From Streptomyces fradiae (lineage in GTDB: Bacteria > Actinomycetota > Actinomycetes > Streptomycetales > Streptomycetaceae), in NCBI RefSeq assembly GCF_041270065.1, contig NZ_CP065958.1:3658001-3722000 (forward strand): a stretch of DNA of 64,000 bases. The letters run 5' to 3'. Within the stretch, counting starts at the first letter, position 1, and each line of letters starts with the position of its first letter. The position numbers were made by a program, and so were the translations under genes. The notes under the pieces were generated by a model. It was given only the letters and a program-made list of their open reading frames with translations, searched no databases and had not been told where the DNA came from. Positions 51,516 to 61,563 of this stretch are shown here, one piece after another.

Positions 51516-54107
51516 CTACTCCGCGCGCCCCACGATCAGCCCCTCCTCGAAGCGGTCCACCCGGACCGTGTCGCCCTCGCGGACCTCGCCCGCCAGGATC
51601 TCCTTGGCGAGGCGGTCGCCGATCGAGGTCTGGATCAGGCGGCGCAGCGGGCGGGCGCCGTAGGCCGGGTCGTTGCCCTCCTCCGCGAGCCAGGCGAGGG
51701 CCTCCGGGGTGATCTCCAGGGTGAGGCGGCGGTCGGCGAGACGGCGGGCCAGGCGGTCGATCTGGAGCTGGGCGATGCGGGCCAGCTCGGTCCGCTCCAG
51801 GGCGGAGAAGACCACGATCTCGTCGAGCCGGTTCAGGAACTCCGGCTTGAAGCTCGCCCGGACGACCTCCAGGACCCGCTCCCGCTTCTCCTCCGGCCCC
51901 GTCAGGGGTTCGACGAGGAACTGGCTGCCCAGGTTGGACGTCAGGATCAGGATGGTGTTGCGGAAGTCCACGGTCCGGCCCTGGCCGTCGGTGAGCCGCC
52001 CGTCGTCGAGGACCTGGAGCAGGATGTCGAAGACCTCGGGGTGGGCCTTCTCCACCTCGTCCAGGAGGACGACGCTGTACGGGCGGCGGCGGACGGCCTC
52101 GGTGAGCTGGCCGCCCTCCTCGTAGCCCACGTAGCCGGGGGGCGCGCCGACGAGACGGGCGACGGAGTGCTTCTCCGAGTACTCCGACATGTCGATGCGG
52201 ACCATGGCCCGCTCGTCGTCGAAGAGGAAGTCGGCGAGGGCCTTCGCGAGCTCGGTCTTGCCGACGCCGGTGGGGCCGAGGAAGAGGAAGGAGCCGGTGG
52301 GCCGGTCGGGGTCGGCGATGCCGGCCCGGGTGCGGCGCACCGCGTCGGAGACGGCCCGCACGGCCTCGCTCTGGCCGATCAGGCGCCGGCCGAGCTCGTC
52401 CTCCATGCGCAGCAGCTTCTGCGTCTCGCCCTCCAGGAGGCGGCCGGCGGGGATGCCGGTCCAGGCGCCGACGACATCGGCGATGTCGTCCGGGCCGACC
52501 TGGTCCTTCACCATGGTGTCCTTGGCGGCCTCCTGCTGGGCCTCGGCCTCGCTCGCCGCCTCCAGCTCGCGCTCCAGGGTCGGGATCTCGCCGTAGAGCA
52601 GCTTGGAGGCGGTGTCGAAGTCGCCGTCGCGCTGGGCGCGCTCGGCGCGGCCGCGCAGCCCGTCGAGCTGTTCCTTGAGCTCGCCGACCCGGTTGAGGGA
52701 CTGCTTCTCCTTCTCCCAGCGGGCGGTGAGGCCGCGCAGCTCCTCCTCGCGGTCGGCGAGGTCGCGGCGCAGCTTCTCCAGGCGCTGGCGGCTGGCCTCG
52801 TCGGTCTCCTTGGAGAGGGCGAGCTCCTCCATCCGGAGCCGGTCGACGGTGCGCTGGAGCTCGTCGATCTCGACAGGCGAGGAGTCGATCTCCATGCGCA
52901 GCCGGGAGGCGGCCTCGTCGACCAGGTCGATGGCCTTGTCGGGGAGGAAGCGGGAGGTGATGTAGCGGTCGGAGAGGGTCGCGGCGGCGACCAGCGCGGA
53001 GTCGGCGATCTGGACCTTGTGGTGGGCCTCGTAGCGTCCCTTGAGGCCGCGCAGGATGGCGACGGTGTCCTCGACGGACGGCTCGGCGACCAGGACCTGC
53101 TGGAAGCGGCGCTCCAGGGCGGGGTCCTTCTCGATCCGCTCGCGGTACTCGTCGAGGGTGGTGGCGCCGACCATGCGCAGCTCGCCGCGGGCCAGCATCG
53201 GCTTGAGCATGTTGCCGGCGTCCATGGCGGAGTCGCCGCCGGCGCCCGCGCCGACGACGGTGTGCAGCTCGTCGATGAAGGTGATGATCTGGCCGTCGCT
53301 CTCCTTGATCTCGGAGAGGACGGTCTTCAGGCGCTCCTCGAACTCGCCGCGGTACTTGGCGCCGGCGACCATCGCGCCGAGGTCGAGGGAGACCAGGCGC
53401 TTGTCGCGCAGCGACTCGGGCACGTCGCCCTTCACGATCCGCTGGGCGAGGCCCTCGACGACGGCGGTCTTGCCGACGCCGGGCTCGCCGATGAGGACCG
53501 GGTTGTTCTTGGTGCGGCGGGAGAGGACCTGGACGACGCGCCGGATCTCGTGGTCGCGGCCGATGACCGGGTCGAGCTTTCCCTCGCGGGCGGCGGCGGT
53601 GAAGTCGGTGCCGAACTTCTCCAGGGCCTTGTACGAGCCCTCGGGGTCGGCGCTGGTCACCCGGCGGGTGCCGCGGGTCTTGGCGAAGGCGTCCTGGAGG
53701 CGGGCGGCGGTGGCGCCCTGCCCGTCGAGCAGCTCGCCGGCCCGGCCGCCCTTGGCGGCGATGCCGATCAGCAGGTGCTCGGTGGAGAGGAAGTCGTCGC
53801 CGAGCTTCTTGGCGCGGGCGTCGGCGTCGGCGATGACGGCGAGCAGCTCACGGCTGGGCTGCGGGGGCGCGACCGTGGACCCGGTGACGCTGGGCAGCGC
53901 GGCGAGCAGTCGCTCCGCCCCGGCCCGTACGGCGGCCTGGTCGGCCTCGACGGCGGCCAGCAGATCGGTGATGTTCTCGTTGTCCGCGCCTGCCAGCAGG
54001 GCCAGCAGCAAGTGCGCGGGGGTCAGATCGGCGTGCCCCTGGGACACGGCGCGGCTGCTCGCCGCGTTCAGCGCGTCCCGGCTCCTGTTGGTCAGTTCGG
54101 CGTCCAC
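51516..54107 (-). CDS. clpB: ATP-dependent chaperone ClpB
   Basis: Hsp100 disaggregase of 863 residues that works with DnaK to rescue aggregated proteins; cytosolic hexamer. N-domain (1-145), first AAA+ domain with Walker [17 protein letters not shown] (about 205) and Walker [14 protein letters not shown], a coiled middle domain (about 405-525, heptad-rich [19 protein letters not shown]), second AAA+ domain with [15 protein letters not shown] (about 605) and pore loop [12 protein letters not shown] 54107 with AGGAGG nine bases upstream. A HAIR-like operator lies about 84 bases upstream, so HspR probably represses it. Confidence 0.97.
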   Translation of the reverse strand: MDAELTNRSRDALNAASSRAVSQGHADLTPAHLLLALLAGADNENITDLLAAVEADQAAVRAGAERLLAALPSVTGSTVAPPQPSRELLAVIADADARAKKLGDDFLSTEHLLIGIAAKGGRAGELLDGQGATAARLQDAFAKTRGTRRVTSADPEGSYKALEKFGTDFTAAAREGKLDPVIGRDHEIRRVVQVLSRRTKNNPVLIGEPGVGKTAVVEGLAQRIVKGDVPESLRDKRLVSLDLGAMVAGAKYRGEFEERLKTVLSEIKESDGQIITFIDELHTVVGAGAGGDSAMDAGNMLKPMLARGELRMVGATTLDEYRERIEKDPALERRFQQVLVAEPSVEDTVAILRGLKGRYEAHHKVQIADSALVAAATLSDRYITSRFLPDKAIDLVDEAASRLRMEIDSSPVEIDELQRTVDRLRMEELALSKETDEASRQRLEKLRRDLADREEELRGLTARWEKEKQSLNRVGELKEQLDGLRGRAERAQRDGDFDTASKLLYGEIPTLERELEAASEAEAQQEAAKDTMVKDQVGPDDIADVVGAWTGIPAGRLLEGETQKLLRMEDELGRRLIGQSEAVRAVSDAVRRTRAGIADPDRPTGSFLFLGPTGVGKTELAKALADFLFDDERAMVRIDMSEYSEKHSVARLVGAPPGYVGYEEGGQLTEAVRRRPYSVVLLDEVEKAHPEVFDILLQVLDDGRLTDGQGRTVDFRNTILILTSNLGSQFLVEPLTGPEEKRERVLEVVRASFKPEFLNRLDEIVVFSALERTELARIAQLQIDRLARRLADRRLTLEITPEALAWLAEEGNDPAYGARPLRRLIQTSIGDRLAKEILAGEVREGDTVRVDRFEEGLIVGRAE

Positions 54108-54190
54108 GTGCGGGGTCTCCTCCTCGGATACGGCGGCTCTCGACGACTTTGCGACGACTCCTTCTTTATGACTCTTCCAGCGTACACAAA

Positions 54191-54211
54191 GTTGAGTCCA
54201 TTCCGCTCAAG
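54191..54211 (-). promoter_or_regulatory. HAIR-like HspR operator upstream of clpB
   Basis: GTTGAGT-N7-GCTCAAG differs from the HAIR consensus CTTGAGT-N7-ACTCAAG at one position in each half. It lies 84-104 bases upstream of the clpB GTG, where HspR repression of clpB is established in Streptomyces. Confidence 0.85.
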
Positions 54212-54249
54212 GTATCGACGAGGGCGAGGACGGGAGTAGTTTCCGGGGC

Positions 54250-54663
54250 ATGGCCATCGATCCGAGCAAGCCCACCGACTCGTACCTCAGCTTCTGGCGC
54301 GAGTACCACATGTGCACGCTGACCACGCCCCGGCCGGACGGCACCCCGCACGTGGTGGCGGTGGGTGTCACGTACGACCCCGAGGGCGGCGAGAAGGGCA
54401 TCGCCCGGGTCATCACGAACAAGCACAGCCGGAAGGTCGCCAACGTCCTGGCGGCGGGCGCGGAGGGCGCGCGGGTCGCGGTCTGCCAGGTGGACAAGGG
54501 GCGCTGGGCCACCCTGGAGGGCGTGGCGCGGATCCGCACCGAGGCGGAGGTCGTCGCGGACGCGGTGGACCGCTACGCGGCGCGCTACAACCGGGTCCCG
54601 ACGCCGAACCCGGACCGGGTGGTCATCGAGATCGCGCTGACCCGCGCGATGGGCCGCGCCTGA
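54250..54663 (+). CDS. Pyridoxamine 5'-phosphate oxidase-family (flavin/F420 split-barrel) protein
   Basis: Split-barrel protein of 137 residues, normal for actinobacterial F420- or FMN-binding PPOX-type proteins. Visible: MCTLTTPRPDGTPHVVAVGVTYD (first strands, in part), RVITNKHSRKVANVLAAG (basic phosphate-binding region), VAVCQVDKGRWATLEGVARI and a C-terminal IEIAL strand. The substrate is unknown; it is not a true PdxH. Divergent from clpB, with the HAIR-like site in the shared promoter region. A strong hairpin follows. Confidence 0.85.
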   Translation: MAIDPSKPTDSYLSFWREYHMCTLTTPRPDGTPHVVAVGVTYDPEGGEKGIARVITNKHSRKVANVLAAGAEGARVAVCQVDKGRWATLEGVARIRTEAEVVADAVDRYAARYNRVPTPNPDRVVIEIALTRAMGRA

Positions 54664-54694
54664 GGCCGGCCGGCCCTACGCCTGTACGGGAAAG

Positions 54695-54739
54695 CACAGC
54701 GGCGCCATCGCGTTTCAGGTCCGCGATGGCGCCGCTGTG
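54695..54739. terminator. Strong bidirectional hairpin terminator
   Basis: Perfect 18-bp arms (beginning CACAGCGGCGCCATCG) around a nine-base loop separate the PPOX-family gene from the convergent Rieske-like gene. It is the longest perfect stem-loop in the window. Confidence 0.9.
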
Positions 54740-54781
54740 TGGGGGAAGCACCTGAACGATCTACAACGACGGGGGAATCGT

Positions 54782-55117
54782 TCAGGCACTGCGGGGGGTG
54801 GCGGTGATGGTCTCGGTCCCGACCAGTGGGGACTCGACCAACTGGTGGTCGCGCTGATCGAGATTGACGAAGATCATGCCGTACCGGATGGCACAGCGGA
54901 CGGGCTGTGGGGCGCCGCGGGGGCGGCGAAGACACCGGTAGGCCCGGACGTCCTCGTCCTGCTCACGAGCGACCACGATCGGCTCTCCGAACAGGGTCAC
55001 CATCAGCGAGTCACCACGGTGGGGGATGGCCGTGACGAGATCGATGAAGTGCCAGCCGGAGCGATAGGCCGAGGCCATCTCCCGTCGGAAGGACCGGTCG
55101 TCCGGCGGGACGATCAT
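54782..55117 (-). CDS. Rieske-like protein lacking most cluster ligands
   Basis: Protein of 111 residues. The layout recalls the N-terminal part of Rieske non-heme oxygenases: YRSGWHFIDLVTAIPHRGDS, LFGEPIVVAREQDEDVRAYR, then CLRRPRGAPQPVRCAIRYG where Rieske proteins have CPHRGA...CPYHGW, and MIFVNLD as in the post-cluster strand. Two cysteines remain, but the ligand histidines and spacing are lost, so a [2Fe-2S] Rieske cluster is unlikely. Its ATG overlaps the stop of the upstream repeat-peptide gene (ATGA), so it is translated with it. A partner or binding protein for that peptide is the simplest guess. Confidence 0.6.
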   Translation of the reverse strand: MIVPPDDRSFRREMASAYRSGWHFIDLVTAIPHRGDSLMVTLFGEPIVVAREQDEDVRAYRCLRRPRGAPQPVRCAIRYGMIFVNLDQRDHQLVESPLVGTETITATPRSA

Positions 55118-55332
55118 GCTTCCTGGCCCGCCGGGGTGAACTCCCAGGACGGCTCACCGGGAGATGCGAGGACGACGTTCGCAGGGGTGCTCTCCCACGA
55201 GGGCTCATTCGGCTCCGCCATCACGGAAAGCGACGGGGGAACCTCCCACGAGGGCTCGCCGCTCAGGGCGAGTGCGCCGAGAGCAGCCGCCGCAACGGCT
55301 ATGGCGCCAAGTGCACGAACCATCCTGGTCAT
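55114..55332 (-). CDS. Secreted peptide with 17-residue EPSWE repeat
   Basis: Peptide of 72 residues. A signal peptide (MTRMVRALGAIAVAAAALG, cleavage near LALSG) is followed by three repeats with a 17-residue period: GEPSWEVPPSLSVMAEP, NEPSWESTPANVVLASP and GEPSWEFTPAGQEA (the last truncated). Each carries invariant EPSWE and a Pro at repeat position 9. GGTGGAG lies seven bases before the ATG, and the stop overlaps the Rieske-like start, which supports a real gene. No family recognised; candidate for a secreted signal or ribosomally made peptide precursor. Confidence 0.72.
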   Translation of the reverse strand: MTRMVRALGAIAVAAAALGALALSGEPSWEVPPSLSVMAEPNEPSWESTPANVVLASPGEPSWEFTPAGQEA

Positions 55333-55459
55333 GGCCGATCTCCACCTCTTTTGATCACTACCTCCCCCCCGCGTCCAAAACGATGGCCCACGATCGACCC
55401 CTGCACCAGCCGCGCCGGGCATCATGTTCCTGTAATTCATGACCCTGAGGGGGGTGCAA

Positions 55460-56443
55460 ATGGGGCGAGAATCCAGCGAATCCGGACATAACCACAGTCG
55501 CGGGGAACTGTGCGACGTGGCCAAAGAGCTGTATGCACGTGCTCTGCGGACGGGTCGCCTCGCCCGCGCCGAAGCCGATGCAGCACCGTGCCTCACCGAA
55601 CTCGTCCTGCTCCGCCCCGACCCGGACGACGCCGAGTGGCTGTATCCGGTGCCGCCCTCGGTCGCCCTCAACCGGCTCATACATCCGATCGAGCAGGAGA
55701 TCCAGACCGGGCGACACCAGGCCATCGCCCTGGCCGACGCGTTCGAGCCGTTCCTGGCGATGAGCACCCGGGAATCCTCCACCGGCAGCGCGATCACCGT
55801 GCTCGAAGGCCTCGGCGCGATCAACGCGACCCTCGACCGCGTCATCAGCGAGTGCACGGAAGAACTGCTCACCATCCAGCCCGGCAGCGGACGGCGCCCC
55901 GAGACCCTCGAAAAGGCCCTGCGCCGGATGGAGCCGCTGTTCGACCGCGGGGTCCGTATGCGCACGCTCTACCAGCACACCGCCCGGCACCACCCCGCGA
56001 CCCTGGCCTACGTCGAACGCGTCGCTCCCTACGGCCTTGAGCTGCGCACCCTCGAGGAGATCATCGACCGGCTGATCATCGTCGACCGGAAGGTCGCCTT
56101 CGTGCCGGCCCGCAGCGACCGCCAGGTCGCGCTCGAACTGCGCCACGAGGGCCTCGTGCAGTATCTCGTCGGCGTCTTCGACCAGTTCTGGCTGCACGGC
56201 GCCCCCTGGGAGGAGGAAGTGCCCTACACGCCCTCCGTGGACGGCATAGGCGGCGTCCAGCGCTCCATCGCCAAGCTCCTCGTCGAGGGCCATGTCGACG
56301 AGGCCATCGCCCGCCGCCTCGGCATGAACGTGCGCACCTGCCGCGCCCACATCGCCAAGCTCGCCGCCGCCCTCGGCAGCGGCAGCCGCGCCCAGCTCGG
56401 CTATCTGATCGCGCGCTCGGGCATCCTCGACGCGGACAGCTAG
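55460..56443 (+). CDS. LuxR-type regulator (TrmB/PLD-like plus GerE helix-turn-helix)
   Basis: Regulator of 327 residues. N-terminal helices (ELCDVAKELYARALRTGRLA, in part; WLYPVPPSVALNRLIHPI), a central phospholipase-D-like/TrmB-effector-like domain (about 115-250; MRTLYQHTARHHP, VDRKVAFVPA) and a C-terminal LuxR HTH at about 265-325 (AKLLVEGHVDEAIARRLGMN, VRTCRAHIAKLAAAL). ATG 55460 has AGGGGGG five bases upstream; ATG 55439 is less likely. It is divergent from the EPSWE-peptide operon and so is its probable regulator. Such orphan LuxR proteins are frequent in Streptomyces. Confidence 0.85.
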   Translation: MGRESSESGHNHSRGELCDVAKELYARALRTGRLARAEADAAPCLTELVLLRPDPDDAEWLYPVPPSVALNRLIHPIEQEIQTGRHQAIALADAFEPFLAMSTRESSTGSAITVLEGLGAINATLDRVISECTEELLTIQPGSGRRPETLEKALRRMEPLFDRGVRMRTLYQHTARHHPATLAYVERVAPYGLELRTLEEIIDRLIIVDRKVAFVPARSDRQVALELRHEGLVQYLVGVFDQFWLHGAPWEEEVPYTPSVDGIGGVQRSIAKLLVEGHVDEAIARRLGMNVRTCRAHIAKLAAALGSGSRAQLGYLIARSGILDADS

Positions 56444-56454
56444 CCTCGGCACGC

Positions 56455-56488
56455 AGAAGCCCCCTCCGCCGGAGCGAAGGGGGCTTCT
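56455..56488. terminator. Bidirectional hairpin terminator
   Basis: Eleven-base arms AGAAGCCCCCT and complement, with further pairing in the loop, separate the LuxR-type gene from convergent hspR. Confidence 0.85.
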
Positions 56489-56502
56489 TGAGATGAGGAG
56501 CG

Positions 56503-56949
56503 CTACTCGCCGCGCTTGTGGCCCGGACGCCAGACCACCAGCGCGCTGGCCTGCTGCACGTCCGTGTACGGGACCAGGTCACGCCGGTACGAGGCGTGCA
56601 CCTGGGCCTCGCGCTGGCGCATGGCCGCCGCCGCGCCCTCGACCGCCGTCGACAGCTCGGCCACCCGGGCCTGCAGCGCCGCGACCTGGTTCTCCAGTTC
56701 GATGATGCGCTTGATGCCGGCCAGGTTGATGCCCTCGTCCTGGGACAGCTGCTGCACCTGGCGGAGCAGCTCGATGTCCCGGGCCGAGTAGCGCCGGCCC
56801 CGGCCCGCCGTGCGGTCCGGCGAGACCAGGCCGAGGCGGTCGTACTGACGCAGCGTCTGCGGGTGCAGGCCGGAGAGCTGGGCCGCCACCGAAATGACGT
56901 ACACCGGGGTCTCTTCGGTCAGTTCATAGGGGTTCCGGCGACGGTCCAT
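56503..56949 (-). CDS. hspR: Heat-shock repressor HspR
   Basis: MerR-type repressor of 148 residues that binds HAIR operators, using DnaK as co-repressor in Streptomyces (established). HTH at about residues 14-60 (VYVISVAAQLSGLHPQTLRQ, YDRLGLVSPDRT), then a wing (GRGRRYSARDIELLR) and a coiled-coil (KRIIELENQVAALQARVAEL). Last gene of the dnaK operon, four bases after dnaJ. Targets in this window are the two HAIR sites before dnaK and the HAIR-like site before clpB. Confidence 0.96.
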   Translation of the reverse strand: MDRRRNPYELTEETPVYVISVAAQLSGLHPQTLRQYDRLGLVSPDRTAGRGRRYSARDIELLRQVQQLSQDEGINLAGIKRIIELENQVAALQARVAELSTAVEGAAAAMRQREAQVHASYRRDLVPYTDVQQASALVVWRPGHKRGE

Positions 56950-56953
56950 CTCC

Positions 56954-58138
56954 TCAAGCTCCCTTCGCGGCCTGGAACAGCTCTGCCCGGACGTCCTCGC
57001 CCGCGGTGGCCTCGCGGAAGGTCTCCAGGGCCTCGCGGGCCTTGTCGGCCAGCTCCTTGGGCACCGCGACCTCGACCGTGACGAGGAGGTCGCCGCGGGT
57101 GCCGTCCTTGCGGACCGCACCCTTGCCGCGGGCCCGCATGGTGCGCCCGTTGGGGGTGCCGGCGGGCAGCTTCAGCGTCACCGCCGGGCCGCCCAGGGTG
57201 GGCACCTTGATCTCGCCGCCGAGCGCCGCCTCGTCGAAGGTGACGGGCACGGTGACGGTGAGGTTGTCGTCCTTGCGGCCGAACACCGGGTGGGCGTCGA
57301 CGTGCACGACGACATACAGGTCGCCGCTCTGCCCGCCGCGCTCGCCCGGGGCGCCCTTGCCGCGCAGCCGGATCTTCTGGTTGTCGCTGACCCCCGCCGG
57401 GATGCGGACCTGCATGGTGCGGGAGGACTTGGCCCGCCCGCTGCCCTTGCAGACCTCGCAGGGGTTCTCGGCGATCAGGCCGCGGCCCTTGCAGTCCACG
57501 CACGGATCGGTCAGCGAGAAACCGCCGCCGCTGCCGCGCGAGACCTGCCCGGTGCCGACACAGGTCGGGCACACCCGCGGCGTGCCGTTCTTGTCGCCGG
57601 TGCCCGAACAGGCCTTGCAGGGCTGCTGGCTGGACATCCGCAGCGGCACCGTGGCGCCCTCGATGGCCTCGGTGAAGCTGAGCGTCACCTCGGACTCGAT
57701 GTCCTGGCCGCGGCGCGGCTGGGTGCGGGTGCCCGCACCGCCCGCGCCGCGGTTGAACAGGCCGCCGAAGACGTCGCCGAGACCGCCGCCGAAGCCGCCG
57801 GCCCCACCGGGACCGCCGCCCTGGCCGCCGAACAGGTCGCCCAGGTCGAAGTTGAACGAGCCGCCCGCGCCGCCCGGCCCGCCGGCTCGGAAGCCGCCGT
57901 TGCCGAACAGGGCGCGCGCGTCGTCGTACTCCTTGCGCTTCTTCGGGTCGCCGAGGACGTCGTTCGCCTCGGAGATCGCCTTGAAGCGCTCCTCCGCCTG
58001 GGTGTCGCCCTTGTTGGCGTCCGGGTGGTTCTCGCGGGCGAGCTTCCGGTACGCCTTCTTGATCTCGGCGTCCGTGGCGTCCTTGGGGACGCCGAGAACC
58101 TTGTAGTAGTCCTTCTCGACGAAGTCCTTCGTGCTCAT
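56954..58138 (-). CDS. dnaJ: Co-chaperone DnaJ
   Basis: Hsp40 of 394 residues that delivers substrates to DnaK and stimulates its ATPase. J domain with HPD in ARENHPDANKGD (about residue 36), a Gly/Phe-rich stretch (about 82-145), a zinc-binding domain with four CxxCxGxG-type repeats (CKACSGTG, CPTCVGTG, CVDCKGRG, CEVCKGSG; about 172-235) and C-terminal substrate-binding beta-domains. ATG at 58138 with GGAGGAGGGA upstream. It belongs to the dnaK-grpE-dnaJ-hspR operon. Confidence 0.97.
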   Translation of the reverse strand: MSTKDFVEKDYYKVLGVPKDATDAEIKKAYRKLARENHPDANKGDTQAEERFKAISEANDVLGDPKKRKEYDDARALFGNGGFRAGGPGGAGGSFNFDLGDLFGGQGGGPGGAGGFGGGLGDVFGGLFNRGAGGAGTRTQPRRGQDIESEVTLSFTEAIEGATVPLRMSSQQPCKACSGTGDKNGTPRVCPTCVGTGQVSRGSGGGFSLTDPCVDCKGRGLIAENPCEVCKGSGRAKSSRTMQVRIPAGVSDNQKIRLRGKGAPGERGGQSGDLYVVVHVDAHPVFGRKDDNLTVTVPVTFDEAALGGEIKVPTLGGPAVTLKLPAGTPNGRTMRARGKGAVRKDGTRGDLLVTVEVAVPKELADKAREALETFREATAGEDVRAELFQAAKGA

Positions 58139-58189
58139 CGACGTCCCTCCTCCCGCTGGCGGGTGTGACCGGTGGAGCCGGTGCGGCTC

Positions 58190-58827
58190 TTAATCGTTGT
58201 CCTTCTCGGAGTCGTCCGACTCCTCCGCCTTCGCCGCGGCACCGGGCTGGGCGCCCGGCTGCGGCTCGGCGACGGCCACCCGCGCGGGGCGGACCGTGCG
58301 CTCGCCGATCCGGTACCCCGGCTGCAGGATCGCCACGCAGGTCGTCTCGGTGACGTCCGGCGCGTACGAGTGCATCAGGGCCTCGTGGATCATCGGGTCG
58401 AAGGGCTCGCCCTCCTTGCCGAACTGCTGCAGACCCATCTTGGCGACGACGGTCTCCAGCGACTCGGCGACCGACTTGAACCCGCCCACGAGCTCGCCGT
58501 GGTCGCGGGCCCGGCCGATGTCGTCGAGCACGGGCAGGAGCTCGGTCACGAGATTCGCGACGGCGATCTCCTTGACCGTGACCCGGTCCCGCTCCACACG
58601 GCGGCGGTAGTTCTGGTACTCGGCCTGGAGCCGCTGGAGGTCACCGGTGCGCTCGGAGAGCGCGGTCCGGGTCTGGTCCAGCTGCGCGAGCAGTGCTACG
58701 TCCGTAGCGTCCCCGGCCGGGGCCGCCCCCTCCGCCTGCGCGGCGGAGTCGGCGGCCTCGGTCTCCTCGGGCGTGCCGTCGGCGGGGACGTCGGGCTTCT
58801 CCTCGAAGCCCGGGGTGTCCTCCGACA

Positions 58828-58828
<1 letters not shown>
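58190..58828 (-). CDS. grpE: Nucleotide exchange factor GrpE
   Basis: Homodimeric exchange factor for DnaK, 212 residues. A disordered acidic/Ala-rich N-terminus (1-55) precedes the long paired helices (QLDQTRTALSERTGDLQRL, AEYQNYRRRVERDR) and the C-terminal beta-wing (GEPFDPMIHEALMHSYAP, VAILQPGYRIGERTVRPA). A second disordered Ala/Glu/Asp tail follows. Its ATG shares a base with the dnaK stop (TGATG), so it is coupled to dnaK. Confidence 0.96.
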
Positions 58829-60738
<1,910 letters not shown>

Positions 60739-60746
60739 TCAACAGA

Positions 60747-60767
60747 CCTGAGTGGAGGCGACTCAAC
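60747..60767 (-). promoter_or_regulatory. HAIR operator 2 upstream of dnaK
   Basis: CCTGAGT-N7-ACTCAAC differs from consensus at one position in each half. Its centre is 52 bp from that of HAIR 1, close to five helical turns, which would allow cooperative HspR binding. Confidence 0.9.
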
Positions 60768-60876
60768 TCTTCGCCATTCCAGCGGCTCAACGGGTGCGTC
60801 GCCAGGTGCGTCGCTCCCGGATCCGGAGGGCCCGAGGTGGGAGAGTCCGGGGAACGGAATCCGGACATGTCCCGCA

Positions 60877-60911
60877 TCCCATGATTCCCGATGATTCCCG
60901 ATCCCATGATT
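60877..60911. repeat. Short direct repeats before the sugar transferase gene
   Basis: ATGATTCCCG occurs twice in tandem (60881-60900), flanked by two copies of TCCCATGATTC. They lie within the promoter region between dnaK and the sugar transferase; a regulatory role is possible but unproven. Confidence 0.45.
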
Positions 60912-60932
60912 CTCGCCGGAAGGTGTGGGCGC

Positions 60933-61442
60933 ATGACGGTGAAACGCGCGGTCGACCTCGCGGGCGGGCTCGCACTCCTGCTCCTGCTCTCCCCGCTGAT
61001 CGCCGCCGTCGCCCTCTCCCTCACCCTTGGCGCCGGCAGCACGGCGGGCGCGCTGCGCCGCCGCCCGGTCGGCGGCCTCGGCGGCCGGACCTTCACCATG
61101 CTGACCTTCCGCACCAAGAGCCCGCTGGCCGCGCTGCCGCTCCTGCTGCATGTCGTACGGGGCCAGATGTCGCTGGTCGGACCGTGTCCGCTGGCGCCCG
61201 GCCACCGGGAGTCCACCGGGGACGGGCGGCGCCGGCTCTCCGTACGGCCGGGGATGACCGGGTTGTGGCAGATCAGCGGGCGGTCGGAGCTGCCGTGGGA
61301 GGAGCGCGAGCTGCTCGATCTCCACTATGTGGACCACCACTGGCTGGGGATGGATCTGGCGATTCTGGCGCGTACGCTTCCAGCAGTCCGTAAACGTCGC
61401 GCGGCCGCGCGGACGCCGCTCGCGACGGCAAGGGTTGCCTGA
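60933..61442 (+). CDS. Bacterial sugar transferase (short, PglC/WbaP type)
   Basis: Membrane-associated phosphoglycosyl transferase-like protein of 169 residues, shorter than the usual 190-220. It keeps the N-terminal KRAVDLAGGLALLLLLSPL helix, the RGQMSLVGPCPLAPGH segment (family RGDMSLVGPRP motif with Asp replaced by Gln) and the C-terminal RPGMTGLWQISGRSELPWEE, but lacks most of the F-x-Q-x-R region. GGAAGGTG precedes the ATG by about seven bases. The missing catalytic acidic residue in the motif may mean altered activity. Confidence 0.78.
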   Translation: MTVKRAVDLAGGLALLLLLSPLIAAVALSLTLGAGSTAGALRRRPVGGLGGRTFTMLTFRTKSPLAALPLLLHVVRGQMSLVGPCPLAPGHRESTGDGRRRLSVRPGMTGLWQISGRSELPWEERELLDLHYVDHHWLGMDLAILARTLPAVRKRRAAARTPLATARVA

Positions 61443-61507
61443 GCGACACAGATCACCGTGAGCTCCGCTACAAGTGGGGCGCTCCCCCAGGGTAATCTCG
61501 GCACGGA

Positions 61508-61528
61508 CTAAATAAGTTACCGCTTAGT
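61508..61528. promoter_or_regulatory. AT-rich palindromic element before the Fe-S oxidoreductase gene
   Basis: An unusually AT-rich stretch contains TAAG-N6-CTTA (61513-61526) and the offset ACTAA/TTAGT pair. It lies 36-56 bases before the next gene, in promoter position, and may be an operator (TetR-like in appearance). Confidence 0.5.
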
Positions 61529-61563
61529 AGGCCCGTCGCAGAGGCCCGCTCGAGGAGCCCGTC

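Noticed and set aside
51408..54239. Long plus-strand open frame across clpB
   Set aside because: Antisense shadow of clpB with low-complexity Leu/Gly/Val sequence; clpB on the minus strand is complete and motif-perfect.
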